The position numbers and the translations under genes are program-made. From contig JAMOAF010000656.1 of assembly GCA_023621895.1 (NCBI GenBank), positions 1 through 5,972 on the forward strand: 5,972 bases of DNA, read 5' to 3'. Below are positions 1 through 4,849 of the stretch, piece after piece; position 1 is the first letter of the stretch; the number at the start of each line of letters is the position of its first letter. Source of the stretch: Planctomycetota bacterium. GTDB taxonomy: Bacteria > Planctomycetota > Planctomycetia > Pirellulales > Thermoguttaceae. Below the pieces are notes generated by a model. That model made no database searches and was not told the DNA's origin. It saw nothing but the letters and a program-made list of their open reading frames with translations.

Positions 1-354
1 ATGCTCCCCGGCCAGGCGGCTGAGAGCGAAATTCTTCAGCCACACCCCCGGATGAAACATTTGCGGTTGATGACCGGCAAGAAGTATCCGCTCGGGCGGC
101 CGGTCGGCCCAGGCGCCCAGGTCGCGGTACTGGCCCGTCCAGCGCCGGGCGGCCCTCACCAGCTCCGCTCTCGCGGCGGCCGCCAGCCGTCCCAGGCACT
201 TGCCCTGGATGTCGCAGCACGCTCCGGCCAACTTGCTTCGGTTGGCCTCAACCAGCGACCCAATCTCGTTCCAAGGCGGGAAAAACATCCTCGCGCCGCT
301 TTCGCGAGGAGCTCGCAAGGGCCGATATTCGAGATACTCGCAGCCCGAGGCCAT
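1..354 (-). CDS. Unrecognised protein with GHQPQMFHPG motif, 3'-truncated by the window edge
   Basis: An open frame of 118 codons starts with ATG at 354-352 and continues off the left edge without a stop. The ATG overlaps the TGA of the glycosyltransferase gene by one base, and GGAGAG at 368-363 lies 8 nt upstream as a good ribosome binding site, so start and coupling are well supported. The protein begins MASGCEYLEYRPL, has a 'FFPPWNEIGSLVEANR' segment near residues 24-39, then an Arg/Ala-rich helical stretch (about 46-78), then ILLAGHQPQMFHPGVWLKNF at about 90-109. There is no signal peptide or membrane segment. The GHQP-x-x-F-x-x-G-x-W/Y-x-K pattern distantly recalls the GGQQAGLLTGPLYTIHK region of BshC (bacillithiol synthesis), but that is a motif-level resemblance only. 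I cannot assign a function. The context, sharing a message with a glycosyltransferase, suggests a joint role. Confidence 0.8.
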   Translation of the reverse strand, partial: MASGCEYLEYRPLRAPRESGARMFFPPWNEIGSLVEANRSKLAGACCDIQGKCLGRLAAAARAELVRAARRWTGQYRDLGAWADRPPERILLAGHQPQMFHPGVWLKNFALSRLAGEH

Positions 355-1163
355 CACAACGTCTCTCCACAGGCCGATCCGGCCGTAGAGAACTTGGACG
401 ACTGCAATCCGGGAGCATTTCCGGAAAGGATCGACGCCGCCGTGGAGGGGCAGCCGCCACCAGCGACGAAACACCGCCCGATGGCACGCTCCAGGACGTC
501 GCGGTATACGGCCAGTCGGGTTGACGTGTCGTCGAGCGAGCCGCCGAAAGACCGCGTCTCATCCAAATAGATCAAGGGGACGGCGACTTCAAGAATCCGC
601 AGACGATGGAAAGCGGCTTGGACCCACAACTCCAGGGGCATTGCATAGCCCGGGTCCGTAACCTCGATCCGCCGCAGCGCGCCGACCCGGTAGGCCTTGA
701 AACCACAGAATGCGTCGGTCAGATGCAGCCCAAGGCGGCGGTTGATCTCTTCGGTGATGATGCGGTTCACCCGCTGGCGCTGCTCGGGCGGGAGGCTGTC
801 ACCGGGAAACGGGGCCAGGTAACGGCTTCCGGATACGATGTCGGCGCGGCGGGTGGCGGCCACCAGTTCCGGAATCCGTTTTGGCTCGTGCTGGCCATCG
901 CAGTCGATCGTCACCAGCACGTCGTACCCTTGGCAAATCGCGTAGTCAAACGCACTTTTCAGAGCGGCGCCGTACCCGCGGTTCCCGCCGTGGGTGAGAA
1001 CGTGGATATCCTTGCGAGCGGCAAGCACCTCGGAGGTGCCGTCCGTCGATCCGTCGTTGACGACCAGTACATCGCGACTGTAGCGCAGAGTCTCGTCGAG
1101 GACTTTGCCGACGTGGGCCCGTTCGTTGAAAACCGGCAGTGCGGTCAGAGATTTTATCGTCAT
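354..1163 (-). CDS. Family 2 glycosyltransferase (DPM1-like)
   Basis: A complete 269-residue cytosolic GT-A fold enzyme expected to transfer a sugar from a nucleotide-sugar donor, in the dolichyl/polyprenyl-phosphate mannosyltransferase-like group. Visible motifs are LPVFNE (9-14), the nucleotide-binding VVNDGSTDGT (34-43), GGNRGYGAALKSAF (59-72), the metal-binding TIDCDGQH with D87 and D89, SGSRY (111-115), the acceptor-side TDAFCGFKAYR (149-159) and MPLELW (175-180). There is no C-terminal membrane helix, so it resembles soluble DPM1-type enzymes rather than GtrB-type ones with two helices. The last 35 or so residues are not recognisable. The actual sugar and acceptor cannot be read from the sequence. 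ATG at 1163 is the start because the conserved N-terminal strand (SLTALPVFNE) begins at once. It overlaps the downstream gene by one base, so the two form an operon. Confidence 0.92.
   Translation of the reverse strand: MTIKSLTALPVFNERAHVGKVLDETLRYSRDVLVVNDGSTDGTSEVLAARKDIHVLTHGGNRGYGAALKSAFDYAICQGYDVLVTIDCDGQHEPKRIPELVAATRRADIVSGSRYLAPFPGDSLPPEQRQRVNRIITEEINRRLGLHLTDAFCGFKAYRVGALRRIEVTDPGYAMPLELWVQAAFHRLRILEVAVPLIYLDETRSFGGSLDDTSTRLAVYRDVLERAIGRCFVAGGGCPSTAASILSGNAPGLQSSKFSTAGSACGETL
363..368 (-). promoter_or_regulatory. Ribosome binding site fixing the start of the gene at 1-354
   Basis: GGAGAG on the minus strand lies 8 nt before the ATG at 354-352, inside the last codons of the glycosyltransferase gene. 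It supports this ATG as the true start and, with the one-base TGATG overlap, supports translational coupling of the two genes. Confidence 0.6.
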
Positions 1164-1169
1164 GATCCT

Positions 1170-1175
1170 ATTCTA
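1170..1175 (-). promoter_or_regulatory. Possible -10 box (TAGAAT) immediately before the glycosyltransferase ATG
   Basis: TAGAAT, 5 of 6 matches to TATAAT, ends 6 nt before the ATG at 1163, so transcription would begin at or next to the A of the start codon and the message would be nearly leaderless. No convincing -35 hexamer lies 16-18 bp upstream. AGGA at 1169-1166 is only 2 nt from the ATG, too close for a normal ribosome binding site. Treat this as suggestive. Confidence 0.3.
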
Positions 1176-1197
1176 GACCTGCCGGCGACAACGGAAA

Positions 1198-1214
1198 GGG
1201 CCGGCGAGCGGCCC
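1198..1214 (-). terminator. Small GC-rich hairpin, possible weak terminator for the M28 gene
   Basis: GGGCCG and CGGCCC form a perfect 6-bp stem around a 5-nt loop. Read on the minus strand it is followed by TTTCCGTT, only mildly U-rich. It lies about 220 bp past the stop codon of the peptidase gene and before the glycosyltransferase gene, so it could end the peptidase message, but the stem is short and the T tract poor. Confidence 0.25.
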
Positions 1215-1274
1215 GGGGTTTTCGGAAGCCGCGGCACGCGCCCGGCGGAGGAGGGGGGCTGAAATCTTGGCGAG

Positions 1275-1298
1275 GTTCCCAAGCTGGAGCTTGGGAAC
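1275..1298. repeat. Perfect 11-bp inverted repeat within the repeat cluster
   Basis: GTTCCCAAGCT at 1275-1285 and AGCTTGGGAAC at 1288-1298 are exact reverse complements separated by GG. They can form a cruciform or a tight RNA hairpin on either strand. No T-run follows on either side, so this does not look like an intrinsic terminator. Confidence 0.8.
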
Positions 1299-1369
1299 TA
1301 GGGAAGGCGGAGCTTGGGAACCAGGAACGGTGGAGCTTGGGAACCAGGGAAGGTGGCACCTGGGGGGAG

Positions 1370-1393
1370 GTTCCCAAGCTGGAGCTTGGGGAC
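1370..1393. repeat. Second copy of the inverted repeat, one mismatch
   Basis: GTTCCCAAGCT at 1370-1380 and AGCTTGGGGAC at 1383-1393, again separated by GG, repeat the structure at 1275-1298 with a single A-to-G change in the right arm. On the RNA of one strand this still allows a G-U pair. The same flanking AGG precedes both copies, so the whole inverted unit was probably duplicated. Confidence 0.75.
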
Positions 1394-1436
1394 CAGGGAA
1401 AGCTTGGGAACCAGGAAAGCTTGGGAACCAGGAAAG

Positions 1437-3026
1437 TCATCGGCGGGAGTCTGGTCCGCCGAGTGCGGCGCCGTCGGAGAAGTGGACAACCACCACCAAC
1501 AGCCGCCCATCCCGCTCAATGAGTAGTTCCATGGGCCCCGGAAGGGTGGCGATCCATTCGGAGAACTGGTCATCGTCGGCGGGATTGCGTCCGGCCACCT
1601 CGTAAATTCGATCGTCGGGTCGAAGCCCGGCCTTTGCGGCCGCCGAACCGTCGACGACGGAATTGATGATGATCGTCCGCGGCTCCGCTTCGTCGGTCCT
1701 CCAGGTGATTCCAAGGCGGAGCGGCTTGCCGGCCAGTTGAACGACCAATGCCCGGACATCTTTGCTTTCGGGCGGTTGGACGACGACCTCGACCGGATTG
1801 GCAGCCGAGATCACCACCCCGGAAAGGTCTTCGCCGGATCGGATCGCGTGGCCAGCCACCTCGATCAGCCGATCGCCGGGCCGGATTCCGGCCTTGTCGG
1901 CCGCTGAACCCGGAACGACGGTGGCTATCGCCACACCCGGCCCGTCGACTTCGCCGGCCCCGCCGGCGCGCCAGGCGGCGCCGAGGCGGAGGAGGGGCGC
2001 CGCGCCCACGCCGCGATCGGATTTCGCCACACTCGAGGCCGACTCGGCAAGACATGCTGTGCGAAAGGTCGGACATTCGGCTGTTTCAGCCAGCTCGAAA
2101 GCAATGCCGAACAAGAGCCGTGCAGTCCGGCTGATTCCCTCGACCTTGACCAGGTCGGCGTCATCGGTCTCGCGGTGATATTGGCCATGCACGCCGGTGT
2201 GGGCGAAGAGGACCGGGATTTGACGGCCCACGAATGGGAAGTGGTCTCCGTTGCCGACCAGCGACGTGGAGAAATCAATCCGCAAGTCGGTCTGCCGATT
2301 GTTCATCGCCGCCATCCGCCGGTATCCGGCGGCGGTCCGCGAGCCGAACAAGACCAGCCGGTCGTCGCGGAGCCGTCCGACCATGTCGAGATTGATCACG
2401 CCGACTACGCTTTGGAGGGGCACTGTTGGATTGGCCAGCCAGTGCTTCGAGCCGAGCAATCCTTTTTCTTCCGCATCCCAGAAGGCGAACAGGATGTTCC
2501 GCCGCGGGGGGGCGGGGAGTTGGCTAAAAGCCTCGGCGATTTCCAGCACCGCCGCGACCCCGCTGGCATTGTCATCGGCGCCGTTGTGAATCTCCCCGAC
2601 CTTGCCGAGGCTTGTCTTTTGGCTGCCGCGGCCGATGTGGTCGTAATGGGCGCAGACGATCAGCGTCTGCCGTTCTGGCCCCGTGTCGCGGCCGCTGAGA
2701 CGCGCAACCACGTTCCTGTATCCGTCGGCAAAGGGCTGGAGGAAGCTGCCATCCTCTCCGCCGGCTTCGAGTTGCAGTTTGCGAAGCTGCTCGACCAGGT
2801 AATCGGCGGCGGAGTGCCCGCCGGGTGTGCCCGCCTCGCGGCCCTCGAATTTGTCGTCCGCCAGGCGGGTTACATAGCCCTCAACCTGGTCGTCCCGAAT
2901 CGATTCCAGCGCGGCCTGGAAAGCCGTGCTGGCATCAGCGGCGGGCGCCTGTTGGAGAGAGCCCAGGCCGCACGCGCAGCAGGCAGCGGCAAGCAGCAGG
3001 AGTCGCGGGCACAAGGGGCGGGTCAT
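1437..3026 (-). CDS. Secreted M28 family zinc aminopeptidase with two C-terminal PDZ domains
   Basis: A complete 529-residue exported metallopeptidase expected to trim N-terminal residues from peptides outside the cytoplasm. Residues 1-30 are a signal peptide (TRP, then LLLLAAACCACGLGS, then an Ala-rich cleavage zone near APAADA); the cysteines at 16-19 do not make a clean lipobox. A PA-free M28 core follows with all metal-site residues: H127 in HYDH with D129, D152 in GADDNASG, the catalytic pair E186-E187 in DAEEKGLLGS, D214 in INLDMVGR and H284 in QYHRETDD. After a linker at about 318-345 come two PDZ domains, about 345-432 (PGSAADKAGIRPGDRLIEVAG) and 436-515 (DGSAAAKAGLRPDDRIYEVAG), which in related enzymes bind peptide tails or steer substrates. 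No Shine-Dalgarno is seen, but a near-consensus promoter lies just upstream. It is divergent from trpB2. The substrate is unknown. Confidence 0.93.
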   Translation of the reverse strand: MTRPLCPRLLLLAAACCACGLGSLQQAPAADASTAFQAALESIRDDQVEGYVTRLADDKFEGREAGTPGGHSAADYLVEQLRKLQLEAGGEDGSFLQPFADGYRNVVARLSGRDTGPERQTLIVCAHYDHIGRGSQKTSLGKVGEIHNGADDNASGVAAVLEIAEAFSQLPAPPRRNILFAFWDAEEKGLLGSKHWLANPTVPLQSVVGVINLDMVGRLRDDRLVLFGSRTAAGYRRMAAMNNRQTDLRIDFSTSLVGNGDHFPFVGRQIPVLFAHTGVHGQYHRETDDADLVKVEGISRTARLLFGIAFELAETAECPTFRTACLAESASSVAKSDRGVGAAPLLRLGAAWRAGGAGEVDGPGVAIATVVPGSAADKAGIRPGDRLIEVAGHAIRSGEDLSGVVISAANPVEVVVQPPESKDVRALVVQLAGKPLRLGITWRTDEAEPRTIIINSVVDGSAAAKAGLRPDDRIYEVAGRNPADDDQFSEWIATLPGPMELLIERDGRLLVVVVHFSDGAALGGPDSRR

Positions 3027-3063
3027 TGCACATCTATTCGAAGCGGGTGCCGAAGCTCAAGGT

Positions 3064-3092
3064 AGTATACCCCGATAGCGGCCCGGTGTCGA
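3064..3092 (-). promoter_or_regulatory. Sigma-70-type promoter for the M28 peptidase gene
   Basis: On the minus strand TCGACA (3092-3087, 5 of 6 to TTGACA) and TATACT (3069-3064, 5 of 6 to TATAAT) are separated by exactly 17 bp. The predicted transcription start is near 3057, giving an untranslated leader of about 30 nt before the ATG at 3026. This is the best promoter match in the window, in the right place and orientation. Confidence 0.6.
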
Positions 3093-3118
3093 AATGCCCC
3101 GCGGCGGCAGGCCATTTC
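3091..3118. promoter_or_regulatory. Inverted repeat between the divergent promoters, possible operator
   Basis: GAAATG at 3091-3096 and CATTTC at 3113-3118 are exact reverse complements with 16 bp between them. The left half overlaps the last two bases of the peptidase -35 box, and the pair sits between the two divergent -35 elements. A 6-bp half site is short and could be chance. Confidence 0.2.
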
Positions 3119-3132
3119 CGGCGGCCCGACCA

Positions 3133-3161
3133 TCGACAAGAGGCCGAATTTTGGTTACTTT
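3133..3161 (+). promoter_or_regulatory. Possible promoter for trpB2
   Basis: TCGACA (3133-3138) and TACTTT (3156-3161) are separated by 17 bp. The -35 box is identical to that of the divergent peptidase promoter; the -10 box keeps only the first two and last bases of TATAAT. Transcription would begin near 3168, leaving a leader of about 140 nt that contains several strong foldbacks. Plausible but weaker than the minus-strand promoter. Confidence 0.35.
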
Positions 3162-3167
3162 AGAGGA

Positions 3168-3189
3168 CTCCCTCCCCAGCGGGTGGGAG
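3168..3189 (+). other. Hairpin at the predicted 5' end of the trpB2 leader
   Basis: CTCCCTCCC (3168-3176) pairs with GGGTGGGAG (3181-3189) with one T-T mismatch and a CAGC loop. It starts where transcription from the proposed promoter would begin. C/G-rich foldbacks of this look (CTCCC...GGGAGAGGG) are also known as dispersed intergenic repeats, so it may be such a repeat rather than a regulatory fold. Confidence 0.4.
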
Positions 3190-3234
3190 AGGGATGGTTC
3201 CGGTTGTCCGAGGGTAAACGTTTTTTTTCAGCGA

Positions 3235-3274
3235 CGTGCCGTCTCCGCGCCAGCCCATGCTGGGCGGCGGCACG
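3235..3274 (+). other. Long imperfect hairpin in the trpB2 leader
   Basis: The continuous right arm at 3259-3274 pairs with three left segments: CGTGCCG (3235-3241) with CGGCACG (3268-3274), CCGC (3245-3248) with GCGG (3264-3267), and CCAGC (3250-3254) with GCTGG (3259-3263). This gives 16 base pairs with a 3-nt and a 1-nt bulge on the left side only and a CCAT loop. An 8-T run (3221-3228) lies before the stem, not after it, so it is not an intrinsic terminator on the plus strand. It belongs to no riboswitch family I recognise. Confidence 0.5.
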
Positions 3275-3279
3275 GCAGG

Positions 3280-3298
3280 GCCACGGAGGTATCGTGGC
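3280..3298 (+). other. Second leader hairpin directly before the trpB2 ribosome binding site
   Basis: GCCACG (3280-3285) and CGTGGC (3293-3298) are exact reverse complements around the 7-nt loop GAGGTAT. The stem ends one base before the AGGAG Shine-Dalgarno, and the loop itself has a purine-rich GAGG. The fold could influence ribosome access, though no alternative pairing that hides AGGAG is obvious. Confidence 0.4.
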
Positions 3299-3303
3299 AG
3301 GAG
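3299..3303 (+). promoter_or_regulatory. Ribosome binding site deciding the trpB2 start
   Basis: AGGAG lies 6 nt before the ATG at 3310. An in-frame ATG at 3094 would add 72 residues rich in Arg, Pro and Gly with no family similarity and would start upstream of the proposed promoter, so the ATG at 3310 is preferred. Confidence 0.75.
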
Positions 3304-3309
3304 ATATTA

Positions 3310-4665
3310 ATGAGTTCGAAGCGAATTCTGCTGTCGGAAAGTGAAATGCCCCAGGCGTGGTACAATATCCAGGCCGACTTGCCCGGACAAATCCCGCCAC
3401 CGATCCACCCCGCCACGAAACAGCCGGTTGGCCCGGCGGACCTCGAGCCGATTTTCGCCAAGGCGTTGATCCAGCAGGAGGTCAGCCGCGAGCGCTGGAT
3501 CGAGATTCCCGACGAGATTCGCCGCGTGCTGGCGATCTGGCGTCCGAGCCCCCTGGTGCGGGCATTCAACTTGGAGAAGGCGCTGGGGACTCCCGCGCGG
3601 ATCTACTTCAAGGACGAGAGCCACAGTCCCGCCGGCAGCCACAAGCCCAATACGGCGGTCGCCCAGGCCTATTACAACAAGATGGAGGGAATCTACCAGT
3701 TGACCACCGAGACCGGCGCCGGCCAATGGGGCAGCGCGCTGGCCTTCTCCTGCGCGCAATTCGGCATCAAGTGCAAAGTATTCATGGTCAAGGTCAGCTA
3801 TTACCAGAAGCCGTACCGCCGCTCGATGATGCACGTTTGGGGCAGCGAAGTCACGCCGAGCCCTTCGCAAGAGACCGAAGCCGGGCGGAAGATCCTGGCT
3901 GAAGACCCCGACTGCCCCGGAAGCCTGGGGATTGCGATCAGCGAGGCCGTCGAGGCGGCCGTCTCGCGCGACGACACAAAGTACACGCTGGGCAGCGTTT
4001 TGAATCACGTCATGCTCCACCAGACGATCACCGGCCTGGAGGCGGAGCAGCAGATGAAGATCGCCGGCGACAGCCCCGACGTAATCATCGGGTGCGTCGG
4101 CGGCGGCAGCAACTATGCCGGCCTGGCGTTTCCGTTCCTCCGCCACAAGATCGCCGGCAACCAGATGCGGTTCATCGCCGCCGAGCCGCAGTCGTGCCCC
4201 ACGATGAGCCGCGGGCAATACCGTTACGACTTCGGCGACACGACCGGTCTGACGCCGCTGATGAAGATGCACACGCTCGGGCACACGTTCATCCCGGCGG
4301 GAATCCACGCCGGCGGGCTGCGCTATCACGGCATGGCGCCGAGCTTGAGTTATGCGGCCAAACTCGGCCTGATCGAGGCGGCCGCGTTTCACCAGATCGA
4401 ATGCTTCGAGGCCGCCAAGCTCTTCGCCGAGACGGAGGGCACGATTCCCGCGCCCGAGACATCGCACGCGATTCGCGCGGCGATCGTCGAAGCGCTCCGC
4501 TGCAAGGAGACGGGCAAGGAAGAATGCATCCTCTTCAACTTCAGCGGCCACGGCCTCTGCGACCTGGGTTCCTACGACCGTTTCTTTGCCGGAGAGTTGG
4601 AGGATTACGCCTACCCCCAAGAACGCATCGAGCATGCCCTGGCGCAACTGCCGGTGATCGAATAG
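3310..4665 (+). CDS. trpB2: Tryptophan synthase beta chain, TrpB2 type
   Basis: A complete 451-residue cytosolic PLP enzyme of fold type II that joins indole and L-serine to make L-tryptophan. Key sites are RPSPL (78-82), the substrate-side KDESHSPAGSHKPNTA (101-116) with the PLP-binding K112, the catalytic-acid segment TETGAGQWG with E134 (TrpB1 enzymes have H in place of the W here), the phosphate-binding GCVGGGSN (261-268), AEPQSCP (291-297), and the C-terminal FNFSGHGLCDL (409-419). Length and the long N-terminal extension (PQAWYNIQADLPGQIPPPIHP) match the TrpB2 group (about 420-460 residues), not TrpB1 (about 400). There is no trpA or other trp gene beside it. TrpB2 proteins often serve for indole salvage or work alone, but some pair with TrpA, so its in vivo role here is inferred. 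It is convergent with groEL and divergent from the peptidase gene. Confidence 0.95.
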   Translation: MSSKRILLSESEMPQAWYNIQADLPGQIPPPIHPATKQPVGPADLEPIFAKALIQQEVSRERWIEIPDEIRRVLAIWRPSPLVRAFNLEKALGTPARIYFKDESHSPAGSHKPNTAVAQAYYNKMEGIYQLTTETGAGQWGSALAFSCAQFGIKCKVFMVKVSYYQKPYRRSMMHVWGSEVTPSPSQETEAGRKILAEDPDCPGSLGIAISEAVEAAVSRDDTKYTLGSVLNHVMLHQTITGLEAEQQMKIAGDSPDVIIGCVGGGSNYAGLAFPFLRHKIAGNQMRFIAAEPQSCPTMSRGQYRYDFGDTTGLTPLMKMHTLGHTFIPAGIHAGGLRYHGMAPSLSYAAKLGLIEAAAFHQIECFEAAKLFAETEGTIPAPETSHAIRAAIVEALRCKETGKEECILFNFSGHGLCDLGSYDRFFAGELEDYAYPQERIEHALAQLPVIE

Positions 4666-4723
4666 CCCGTCTCTCGCGGAACGGAATCCATTCCATTCTT
4701 GCGGGATCGCCGAACGTGCCCCC

Positions 4724-4744
4724 TTGCGCCGCGCGGCGGCGCAA
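4724..4744 (+). other. Perfect 9-bp GC-rich hairpin downstream of trpB2
   Basis: TTGCGCCGC (4724-4732) and GCGGCGCAA (4736-4744) are exact reverse complements around a GCG loop, starting 58 bp past the trpB2 stop codon. No T tract follows on either strand, so it is not a canonical intrinsic terminator. It may protect the 3' end of the message, aid a Rho-type stop, or be a dispersed palindrome. Confidence 0.45.
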
Positions 4745-4774
4745 GCCGGGAGCGGCGAAAAGGTCACGTAAAAT

Positions 4775-4820
4775 AAGCCCGCCGGCCGTGGGGGGGGGGG
4801 AGAGAATGGCCGGCGGGCTT
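4775..4820 (-). terminator. Strong intrinsic terminator of groEL, probably bidirectional
   Basis: AAGCCCGCCGGCC (4775-4787) and GGCCGGCGGGCTT (4808-4820) pair perfectly over 13 bp with a 20-nt loop. On the minus strand the stem is followed by TTATTTTA, a good U-rich tail about 30 nt past the groEL stop codon. On the plus strand the tail is only CTTTCT, so it should stop groEL best and act less well for trpB2. The loop contains 11 consecutive G (4790-4800), unusual for a terminator loop. Confidence 0.8.
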
Positions 4821-4849
4821 TCTGGGGAAACTTGCTGGCAGAGAGCTGC

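Larger units (their letters stand above)
1275..1432. repeat. Cluster of six AGCTTGGGAACCAGG-type short repeats
   Basis: The unit AGCTTGGGRAC, usually followed by CAGG, occurs at 1288, 1311, 1334, 1383, 1401 and 1418 (starts), all in the same orientation and spaced 23, 23, 49, 18 and 17 bp. The copies at 1288 and 1383 are each preceded by the reverse complement GTTCCCAAGCT (1275-1285 and 1370-1380) across a GG, giving 11-bp inverted repeats; the first is perfect and the second has one mismatch. The cluster ends 4 bp from the peptidase stop codon and shows no coding signature. I recall similar GGTTCCCAAGCT/AGCTTGGGAACC elements scattered in planctomycete genomes, but cannot confirm this here. 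Their function is unknown. Frames through this block yield spurious peptides such as SWSLGTR. Confidence 0.85.

Noticed and set aside
1..570. 189-codon plus-strand frame at the left end
   Set aside because: It is antisense to the end of the glycosyltransferase gene and to the coupled GHQP gene, whose overlap and ribosome binding site are much better evidence; the product is Pro/Arg-rich with no motif.
606..1262. 218-codon plus-strand frame opposite the glycosyltransferase
   Set aside because: Antisense to a motif-complete GT2 gene and without recognisable motifs or a ribosome binding site.
1275..1432. CRISPR array
   Set aside because: Units are 11-15 bp with gaps of only a few bases and unequal spacing, the gaps are themselves related, and no cas gene is present.
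2175..3065. 296-codon plus-strand frame opposite the M28 gene
   Set aside because: The opposite strand encodes a complete M28 peptidase with all metal ligands, and this frame shows no domain and runs over the peptidase promoter region.
3194..3217. Leader peptide for tryptophan attenuation (MVPVVRG)
   Set aside because: It has no Trp codons and only seven residues, and no terminator/antiterminator pair with a following T-run is present.
3221..3228. T8 run as part of an intrinsic terminator on the plus strand
   Set aside because: The sequence before it has no stem longer than about 3 bp; the strong stem lies after it.
3094..3309. 72-residue N-terminal extension of TrpB2 from an upstream ATG
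   Set aside because: No similarity to the family, no ribosome binding site at the upstream ATG, it would start upstream of the proposed promoter, and AGGAG sits 6 nt before the ATG at 3310.
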